From Ectocarpus siliculosus (taxonomy: Eukaryota > Sar > Phaeophyceae > Ectocarpales > Ectocarpaceae), in assembly GCA_000310025.1 (NCBI GenBank), contig FN649751.1:5599164-5610368 (forward strand): DNA of 11,205 nt, in the 5' to 3' direction. The notes beneath the pieces are model-generated. The model was not told the origin of the DNA. It saw only the letters and a list, made by a program, of their open reading frames with translations, and did no database searches. A program made the translations under genes and the position numbers. Below, piece by piece: positions 7,001 through 11,205 of this stretch. Position 1 is the stretch's first letter. Each line of letters opens with the position of its first letter.

Positions 7001-10000
7001 CGACGGCCAATCGTCCCTTCCTGCTTTGGGAAGGGGGGGGGGGTGTACTCATAGTCGTGCATGCCGTAGTCGTTAGACCATTGACCTGGGGGGGGGTTAG
7101 GAGGGAAAGAAGGAAGAGGTGTTGGTTGCGCGTGCTATGAAGCGGTTTAGCAACGAGCGCGCGTGTTGACCGGACCGCGACAGTGGACTCATTTTTCCCC
7201 TTTGTTAAACACCACCGAACAGGGCGCGCGCGCCGCGTCCGTAACGGCACCGGAACACCGTTGCGTCGGTCTGTGTGTCTTGGTTATATCCGAAAAACCA
7301 CGGCAGCAGTACCGGACTCGCGGTAACTCCCTTTGAACATACCCCTCCAGTAAAACTAACGACGACCCTGGCCGTTGTACGTCGTCGTCCCAAATTCGTT
7401 TTTCGCAGGGCGTGGCGCACTTCTGCCTGGTTGGGGCCGGGGATGACGACATGGCGGCCGTCGGGCAGAGGAAGAACACCTCGTCGGACCTTAGCGGGGA
7501 GGCCATGGGCCTGAGGACGGTGTCGAACAGCAAGTCGGACTCTCCCGGCCGAGCCGGCCTGGTGGGCGAGACCGGCTTCCTCGCCGATCGCGGGGGGAGC
7601 GGGGACATGTTTTCGAAGCCGGAGGGGGGGTTCGGTCGAGATAGCAACAGCAAGGAGGGCGGGTTCTTTGGAGGGTTTTCGAGGGCGTTGTCGCGTGGGT
7701 ACGGGCACGCGGCGGCTGCGAGTAAGGACGGGGAGGAGGAGATAGGGAGGGAGGAGGACGTGCAGGTCACGCGGCTGGTGCTCATGCTGCTGCAGTACAA
7801 CTTCCCCTTCATCAGCCACGTGCGGGGCGACATGGCGGCCATATTGGAGGAGCTGAGTGCCCAGGTGAGGGGGGACAGCGTAGCCTAGCGCCGTCAAGCA
7901 TGGTCTCTGGTCTCTCTGATAACGAGCGACGAGTGGGTGTCCCTGTCTCGTGCTGGGCTGGAGGCTTCTCGACCTGTATTAGGGTTGAAAAAATCTGTTC
8001 TCTGATGCATATATTTTTTTCTACAGTCGCACCGAAATGATGATGACGTCATCGCCCCAAAATCGTCCGTCGCGGGTTGACCTCTCACTGGCCCTCTCTT
8101 CCCTCGTCAAAACCCGTTGAATCGTCCCCCGGACGTGCTGTTGCGAATCGACAAGTTGCATGTTGATACTGTGCATACCTTTGCCAAGTTGCACGTCTTC
8201 GTTTCCCTCGGGGCGTTTTTAGGAAGTATACCAACACAGAAATACTAGCCGTGCGAGATATTGCCACAGTCGAAGGGGATGAGTCGGACTCGTTGGAGTG
8301 AGTGGAGCTTCGTGTTGGCCCCGCCTGACGTGGTCATGCCTGCTGCCTGGTGTCCCCGCTATCACGGTGACGCTCCGTGGCCAGGCCCTCGCCGAGAAGG
8401 AGGGCCAGCACGCCGATAACGGTGACTTCCACGAGACGCTGCACGGGGCACTCATAGGCGCGGATTCAGACAGGTGACTACCTGTGCACGCAACAGATTC
8501 AGACAGGTGCTACGCCAGAGTCTGCACCCTTGAGACCCAGGGCTTTCCAGCTGCGTAGCACCTGGTGATCCAGTTTTTTTTCGTTGCTATTGGAGTGTGC
8601 ATGAAGTGTCATGAGCTACGGAGGGACCAAAAAATGATTGATTTGCGACTGTTGTGGTTGTCGGTGTCGTCCCTGATGGTCTCCGGCGCAGTGACAGTCT
8701 TTGCGGGATTTTTGGCACCGTTCTCCCTGACACGCCGTGAGATGTAACCCCCCGGCTGATTCCAACGCCCTTTGTCGTGTTCACGAAAAGAGAGGCTCGG
8801 AAATACGCCTACGACCGAAAAAACGAACGAATTAACTTTGTGCTTTTTGCTGTTGCCGCGACCCCCGTGGCGTGTGTTGTTTCGGTTATTCTCCAGGGTG
8901 CGCGAACAGCTGATGCACATCAGCCCGGAGAAGACGACCAAAGGCCTGTTCGCGGGCTTGTCGAAGTGGTCCAAGAAGGATGACAAGGGGGCCTCCGCCT
9001 TGTACGCCTCCAGGGGGGGAGGGCTCGGCAGCGCGACCGCGGGGAGCAAGGGTGGCAAGGTGAGCGGCGAGGGCGGCGGCCTCTCCTGCAAGTCTCGGGG
9101 CTTTTTTACTGACCCTCTCGATCAAAGCGCCCCCTGTTATTTACCGCAACGCTTACTCACGGTGTTGGCGTTTCTTTCCAGGACGGCGTCGTAGTGCTAC
9201 CGCCAGTTGTTGCGCGAAAGTCGGCGACAGTGGTGGGTGGGGGTTTCGCATGTGGTGCTGCCGCCATGCATCACTCGTTTCTCTCTTCCCCCCCACTAGT
9301 GAGTCCTCGAGAAATAAACCCATCGGCGTGGACACGCGGTAGTTGTTGAGCGGTTTACTGTAGCGAGAGATTCCATGGGTGGGTCTGTTGTTGCCCGTGG
9401 CGGGCGAGAAGCTTGGCGTCGGGATATTTAGTTTTGACACTCTACGAATGATGTGTTGCACGTGCGTGTTTTTTGCTTGCACCTCCAACAATTCCTCTCA
9501 GCTGCCTACTGTTACCTTTGTTCCTGCTCTCAAAGATGTGCTGCTCGCCGGATATGTGCGGGAAATAAATCAAGGCCATCTCTCATATATGTGCCGCTCG
9601 CCGGATATGTGCGGGAAAGACATCAAGGCCAGAATAGCGATTGATTGCACACGGCTGCAAAAATTACAGAATTTTAGTCTTTTTCGCAGGTTCTGAAAAG
9701 TGCGACCCCTTTCTTCCCGAACCTTTCGGGTGCGCAGGCAGCTGACGGCGATGATCCGGCATCGCTGGCTAAGAAAAACGCGGACGCTACAGCAGCACCA
9801 TCGCGGGGGAGAGGAGGCTTGGGTCGGAGGGACACGGAAGACTTCTACATGGTGACGAAGCCGCAAGACCATTCCCCCGCCGCGGAGAGGAAGTCTTCGA
9901 AGCGCCGCCTGTTCGGGGGCGTGATGGACCGGTTCGACAACAACAACAACGCTCGCACGGATGGCGATGCCGCGTCGTCGTCGTCGCTGGCTGGCGCAGC

Positions 10001-10832
10001 GCGAAAACAGCCGTGGCTCCTCTCCCCCGGCCGCTCCTCCCGAGAGGCGAGGCAGGAGGCTCCCGGCCGCGAGCCGGCGGCGGCGGCGGCGGCTGCGCCT
10101 TCCTCTGTCCTCGAGGCATCGGCGGCGGCGGAAGGGAAGCCGAAGAAGGCGACGGCGACGGCGACGTGGACGAAGCCGGCGGCCAGGAAGAGGGACACGC
10201 CGGACCGGCTGGCGAACTTCTTCGGCAAGATTCTCGGGGTGAAGGACGACGCCCTGCCGGACAGGCCGATCGACTTGCCGCCCGGCGGCGGAGCTGCGGA
10301 CGAAGCGACGAGGGCGCGGAGCCCTACCGCCCCCGGCGTTGCTGCTGCAGGAGCAACCGGGGCGCCGTCGAGTGGGGAACCACGGGCAAGCGAGAGCTTG
10401 GTCTCTTCTTCTGATGCTGCTGCTGGCAGCGGAGCGCCGGCGCCGGCGCCGGCGGCTGCAAGCACTGCCGAGACCCCGCTCGCCACGGCTGTATACTCGG
10501 CCACGACCGTCTCCGCGGCCACCGCGGACGCCATGCCCGTCGCCGTCGCCGTTGCTGTCCCTCTGTCGGACCCCGCGGCGCCGGCTCGCCGGCCGTCCCG
10601 CAGCAGCAGGACGCACAGGACGGGGACGGCGGCGGCAGCGGGGGGCAGCAGATCGGAGGGCGAGGTGGTTCTCGTAGCGGGGACCGGGAGAGTGGTCTCA
10701 ATCCGGGACTGGATAGCCAAGGAGGAGAGGGAGAATGGGGGCGCCGTGAGGGTGTTCTCGGCGCAGCGCGTGCTCGACGGCAAGGTGCAGAAGAAGTGCC
10801 GGTTGGCCGTCTCCCGGAAGAGCTTGACCCAG
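3313..10832 (+). CDS. TBC1D23: TBC1D23-like TBC/rhodanese protein, 11 exons, 3' end outside window
   Basis: Exons: 3313-4047, 4490-4633, 5192-5344, 5615-5707, 5991-6155, 6412-6906, 7409-7864, 8385-8473, 8897-9059, 9182-9232 and 9690-10832, giving 1,229 residues so far. Domain order is an acidic poly-Ala N-terminus (1-140), TBC domain (about 145-460), rhodanese-like domain (about 548-770 with a large insert), low-complexity linker (about 830-1180) and the start of the C-terminal domain (from 1183, V-V-S-I-R-D-W-I). This order, with the TBC signature W-F-M-T-L-F and the rhodanese strand I-I-L-D-C-R-P, is specific to TBC1D23. Animal TBC1D23 acts at the trans-Golgi, binding golgins through its N-terminus and the WASH-complex subunit FAM21 through its C-terminus, to capture endosome-derived vesicles. 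Here R211 and Q245 match the two catalytic fingers of active Rab GAPs. The start is the first ATG after an in-frame TAG at 3262. The last 50-100 residues must lie past the window. Least certain is exon 10, then the acceptor of exon 8. Confidence 0.85.
3628..3675 (+). repeat. GCA/CAG trinucleotide-type repeat encoding poly-alanine
   Basis: Within exon 1 a near-perfect GCA/GCG run encodes A-P followed by eight alanines, then I-S-T-A-A. The +1 frame would read glutamine, so any slippage other than whole triplets would destroy the frame. Length polymorphism between strains is likely. Confidence 0.85.
4048..4489 (+). other. Intron 1 of TBC1D23-like gene (442 bp)
   Basis: Donor is GTGAGC at 4048. 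The acceptor is a strong T-rich tract ending TTTGCGCAG, with AG at 4488-4489. The intron carries a perfect 17-base palindrome at 4223-4239 and no protein-like open frame. Confidence 0.85.
4223..4239. repeat. 17-bp perfect inverted repeat in intron 1
   Basis: AAGTACAA, a single C, then TTGTACTT form an 8-bp perfect inverted repeat with a one-base centre. It could bind a dimeric protein, or be chance. Confidence 0.8.
4490..4633 (+). CDS. TBC1D23: TBC1D23-like exon 2 (residues 246-293)
   Basis: This exon has 48 codons in phase 0 at both ends, from acceptor TTTGCGCAG to donor GTACGA. It begins G-M-H-E-V-L-A-P-F, the segment directly after the glutamine finger in TBC domains (Y-x-Q-G-M-x-x-x-x-x-P). 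F-L-R-R-F-L-P-Y-A-F-N-Q-D-E follows, matching the helix before the central TBC core. Confidence 0.9.
4634..5191 (+). other. Intron 2 of TBC1D23-like gene (558 bp)
   Basis: Donor GTACGA at 4634; acceptor CGAGGGCAG, with AG at 5190-5191, after a pyrimidine-rich tract at about 5160-5180. I see no coding or repeat signal of note inside it. Confidence 0.85.
5192..5344 (+). CDS. TBC1D23: TBC1D23-like exon 3 (residues 294-344)
   Basis: This exon has 51 codons, phase 0, donor GTGAAT. It carries F-R-L-F-R-L-L-L-L-Y-H-H-P-R-L-C-R-F-L-D and then Y-A-T-P-W-F-M-T-L-F-S. The second is the A-x-x-W-F-x-T-L-F block that is among the most conserved in TBC domains. The first closely resembles the animal TBC1D23 helix around its H-L-F-R-L-L segment. 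Confidence 0.92.
5554..5589. repeat. Three tandem copies of a 12-bp unit in intron 3
   Basis: The unit CACCTATTTCTG repeats exactly three times inside intron 3 (5345-5614), about 25 bp before the acceptor AG at 5613-5614. It lies in the branch-point and polypyrimidine zone, so each copy could supply branch-point-like or pyrimidine sequence. Confidence 0.95.
5615..5707 (+). CDS. TBC1D23: TBC1D23-like exon 4 (residues 345-375)
   Basis: This exon has 31 codons, phase 0, between acceptor CCCCGCAACAG and donor GTGACG. It reads V-W-D-F-Y-L-Y-W-G-D-P, the W-D-x-x-L-x-x-x-D block near the end of TBC domains, then a hydrophobic helix ending N-A-E-A-I-L-K. Confidence 0.9.
5991..6155 (+). CDS. TBC1D23: TBC1D23-like exon 5 (residues 376-430)
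   Basis: This exon has 55 codons, phase 0, acceptor TTCGGCAACAG, donor GTATTG. It encodes the last TBC helices, including S-V-E-E-V-R-A-L-M and L-N-T-P-K-S-F-R-K. The T-P-x-S-F-R-K pattern also occurs at this position in animal TBC1D23, which strengthens the orthology call. Confidence 0.88.
6192..6295. repeat. Two-copy imperfect direct repeat in intron 5
   Basis: A segment of about 41 bp starting CGTTTCCRTAYCATCACCCT occurs at 6192-6232 and again at 6255-6295, with a few mismatches and a 63-bp period. Both copies end in CCAC(A/G)TGTGG, which is palindromic in the first copy. The intron is only 256 bp, so the duplication makes up about half of it. A (CT)7 run follows at 6297-6310. Confidence 0.9.
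6412..6906 (+). CDS. TBC1D23: TBC1D23-like exon 6 (residues 431-595)
   Basis: This exon has 165 codons, phase 0, acceptor CCCCGCTGCAG, donor GTGGGG. It begins S-Q-M-N-L-V-L-N-T-L-Q-V-S-S-C-I-P-V-S-A-E-E-I, resembling the linker helix before the rhodanese domain of animal TBC1D23. About 85 residues of D/E/S and then G/R-rich low complexity follow (roughly 461-546). The rhodanese first strand is Y-I-I-L-D-C-R-P at 551-558, followed by F-E-S-C-R-L-A-P-A-L-H-L-D-P-D-L-L. The D-C-R-P and A-x-H-L-D-x-D spacing is typical of this domain. Confidence 0.9.
6907..7408 (+). other. Intron 6 of TBC1D23-like gene (502 bp), with G-runs
   Basis: Donor is GTGGGG at 6907; acceptor is TTTTTCGCAG, with AG at 7407-7408. 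The sense strand carries G-runs just after the donor (6907-6920), near 7031-7043 and near 7087-7096. They could fold as G-quadruplexes in the pre-mRNA or be simple homopolymer drift. A GC-alternating stretch lies near 7223-7235. No coding signal is seen. Confidence 0.8.
7409..7864 (+). CDS. TBC1D23: TBC1D23-like exon 7 (residues 596-747)
   Basis: This exon has 152 codons, phase 0, donor GTGAGG. It opens G-V-A-H-F-C-L-V-G-A-G-D-D-D-M, which aligns with the rhodanese active-loop region. A cysteine is present at residue 601 but an acidic residue stands six positions later. About 100 residues rich in G, S, K and R follow (611-712). The rhodanese fold then resumes with V-T-R-L-V-L-M-L-L-Q-Y-N-F-P-F-I-S-H-V-R-G-D-M-A (written here as separate residues), equivalent to the last helix and strand. 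The insert could hide an unrecognised in-frame intron, though the frame is fully open. Confidence 0.88.
7865..8384 (+). other. Intron 7 of TBC1D23-like gene (520 bp)
   Basis: Donor is GTGAGG at 7865; the acceptor AG is at 8383-8384. No AG occurs between about 8308 and 8382, an exclusion zone typical of a real 3' splice site. The intron holds a 12-bp palindrome GATGACGTCATC (8042-8053) and a possible alternative exon (8227-8297). Confidence 0.7.
8385..8473 (+). CDS. TBC1D23: TBC1D23-like exon 8 (residues 748-777)
   Basis: This exon has 89 bases, entered in phase 0 and left with two bases (AG), which the single G at 8897 completes to an Arg codon. It reads A-L-A-E-K-E-G-Q-H-A-D-N-G-D-F and ends A-L-I-G-A-D-S-D, and so extends the last rhodanese helix without a break. 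It is needed: joining exon 7 directly to exon 9 gives a stop after 28 codons. The donor is CAGACAG/GTGACT. Confidence 0.7.
8463..8509. repeat. Direct duplication of a splice donor (14-bp repeat)
   Basis: GATTCAGACAGGTG occurs at 8463-8476, spanning the exon 8 to intron 8 boundary, and again at 8496-8509, 33 bp downstream. The first copy also takes part in a small hairpin, ACAGGT-GACT-ACCTGT, at 8470-8485. Confidence 0.85.
8474..8896 (+). other. Intron 8 of TBC1D23-like gene (423 bp)
   Basis: Donor GTGACT at 8474; acceptor TTATTCTCCAG, with AG at 8895-8896. Apart from the duplicated donor near its start, nothing notable is seen. Confidence 0.75.
8897..9059 (+). CDS. TBC1D23: TBC1D23-like exon 9 (residues 777-831)
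   Basis: This exon has 163 bases: one base completes a split Arg codon, then 54 codons. It reads V-R-E-Q-L-M-H-I-S-P-E-K and then G-L-F-A-G-L-S-K-W-S-K-K-D-D-K-G, ending in a Gly/Ser-rich stretch. The amphipathic segment sits where animal TBC1D23 has a Lys-rich helical linker after its rhodanese domain. Donor is GTGAGC at 9060. Only this frame stays open. Confidence 0.82.
9182..9232 (+). CDS. TBC1D23: TBC1D23-like exon 10 (residues 832-848), small
   Basis: A strong acceptor (GTTTCTTTCCAG) precedes 17 codons, D-G-V-V-V-L-P-P-V-V-A-R-K-S-A-T-V, followed by donor GTGGGT at 9233. An alternative donor GTGGTG at 9230 would drop one Val. The exon is phase 0 at both ends, so it could be skipped without frame change. 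There is no conserved motif to confirm it, so it may be alternative or absent. Confidence 0.5.
9233..9689 (+). other. Intron 10 of TBC1D23-like gene (457 bp)
   Basis: Donor GTGGGT at 9233; acceptor TAGTCTTTTTCGCAG, with AG at 9688-9689. It contains a two-copy tandem repeat (9538-9631) and no coding signal. Confidence 0.75.
9538..9631. repeat. Two-copy tandem repeat, 53-bp period, in intron 10
   Basis: GTGCTGCTCGCCGGATATGT and the following bases, through to ATCAAGGCCA, begin at 9538. They recur at 9591 with one substitution in the first block and a small difference in the middle. The copies are about 41 bp each with a short spacer. Confidence 0.9.
9690..10832 (+). CDS. TBC1D23: TBC1D23-like exon 11 (residues 849-1229), linker and start of C-terminal domain
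   Basis: This exon has 381 codons, phase 0, from acceptor TTTTTCGCAG to donor GTGAGG at 10833. It opens V-L-K-S-A-T-P-F-F-P-N-L-S-G. Residues about 870-1170 are low-complexity Ala/Pro/Ser/Arg-rich sequence. They include poly-Ala and poly-Asn and a predicted amphipathic stretch, L-A-N-F-F-G-K-I-L-G-V-K-D. The last 50 residues are ordered: R-V-V-S-I-R-D-W-I (1182-1190), then V-R-V-F-S-A-Q-R-V and C-R-L-A-V-S-R-K-S-L. This corresponds to the start of the C-terminal PH-like domain of animal TBC1D23, where a V-V-x-I-x-x-W-I segment also occurs. The rest of that domain is missing from the window. Antisense open frames over this exon are shadows of its high GC content. Confidence 0.85.
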
Positions 10833-11173
10833 GTGAGGTATGGGGCGGAGCAAGGAAGCGTGTGGGCGGACGGACACCGCGGCGTGCGGTTTCGAGAGCA
10901 GGTCGTCGTTTTGTTCGTGGGGCGTGGGGTTCGTCCTCCTGCTGCTTCAACTGGGTTTTCGGCCAGCAGCTTTTACTGTACCGCTTTGGTTGCACTTCCT
11001 GCTCGTTCTGTTGGCTGTGCGCCGTGACTCGCCAAAGTGCGCGACTCTCTGTATGAAGAGGCGCGCGTGTGTTTTCAGTTAGTGACAATGCTCATCGCGC
11101 ACTGTCCCTGAGGCCCACGAAGGTGTGCCTCCAACTCCAACTGACAACGGCCTGATACCTATCGGCGTGTCCT

Positions 11174-11174
<1 letters not shown>
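10833..11174 (+). other. 5' part of intron 11, no supported exon
   Basis: Sequence after donor GTGAGG at 10833 has open frames on both strands, but none continues the C-terminal domain. Possible acceptors occur near 10970 and at 11078 (GTGTTTTCAG). In the required phase 0, the first gives sequence unlike the domain and the second hits a stop after ten codons. I take the region as intron. Confidence 0.6.

Positions 11175-11204
<30 letters not shown>
11175..11204. repeat. Poly-C tract at window end
   Basis: Thirty consecutive C residues precede the last base, matching the 22-C run at 95-116. The pair suggests contig edges. Confidence 0.95.
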
Positions 11205-11205
11205 T

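Noticed and set aside
8027-8077. Candidate small exon after TTTCTACAG at 8026 (S-H-R-N-D-D-D-V-I-A-P-K)
   Set aside because: The frame stops at 8078. The only donors before it either give the wrong phase for the next exons or are non-consensus (GTCCGT), and exon 8 at 8385 joins exon 7 without it.
9570-10616. 348-codon minus-strand open frame over exon 11, and a 312-codon one at 9845-10783
   Set aside because: Both are Arg/Ala/Pro-rich mirror images of the GC-rich plus-strand exon and carry no domain pattern. The plus frame has splice signals and a recognisable C-terminal motif.
11079-11120. Possible exon 12 after GTGTTTTCAG
   Set aside because: In the required phase it stops after ten codons, and the open frame needs a base carried over that exon 11 does not supply.
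1-11205. Prokaryotic operon, mobile element, CRISPR or defence system
   Set aside because: The window shows spliceosomal introns with consensus GT/AG borders and a eukaryotic trafficking gene. No repeats-with-spacers array, transposase or integrase motif was seen.

Overview
The window looks like nuclear DNA of an intron-rich, GC-rich eukaryote. A brown alga (Ectocarpus-like stramenopile) is my best guess. The reasons are introns of about 120-560 bp, GC-rich exons with poly-alanine and GCA/CAG-type runs, genes on alternating strands, and no bacterial gene organisation. This is inference, not a proven taxonomic call. Both ends of the window carry long poly-C tracts, so it may be a whole contig with poor-quality ends.

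Layout. (1) 1-309: low-complexity end sequence, then the tail of an intron. (2) 310-603, plus strand: the 3'-terminal exon of a gene whose product resembles the second half of a 2H-phosphoesterase fold (His-Ser-Thr motif). (3) 604-1980: convergent intergenic DNA with no gene I can support. (4) 1981-2244, minus strand: a small single-exon gene for an 87-residue protein with a signal peptide and one membrane segment, family not recognised. (5) 2245-3312: divergent intergenic and promoter DNA. (6) 3313-10832, plus strand: at least eleven exons of one large gene, a homologue of TBC1D23. It has an N-terminal TBC (Rab-GAP) domain, a rhodanese-like domain, a long low-complexity linker and the start of the C-terminal domain. 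(7) 10833-11205: intron sequence ending in poly-C; the last exon or exons of the TBC1D23-like gene lie outside.

The main result is the reconstruction of the TBC1D23-like gene. Exons 1-7 have phase-0 junctions, and exon 8 to exon 9 is the only split codon. The model reaches 1,229 residues without the C-terminus, against roughly 700 for the whole animal protein. Most of the excess is Gly/Ser/Ala-rich insertion. The animal TBC1D23 TBC domain is described as catalytically dead. This copy keeps both a candidate arginine finger (R211 in D-V-E-R-T-R-P) and a candidate glutamine finger (Q245 in Y-K-Q-G), so it may be an active Rab GAP. I see no functional linkage between the three genes beyond their alternating-strand arrangement, and no mobile element, CRISPR array, rRNA or tRNA.
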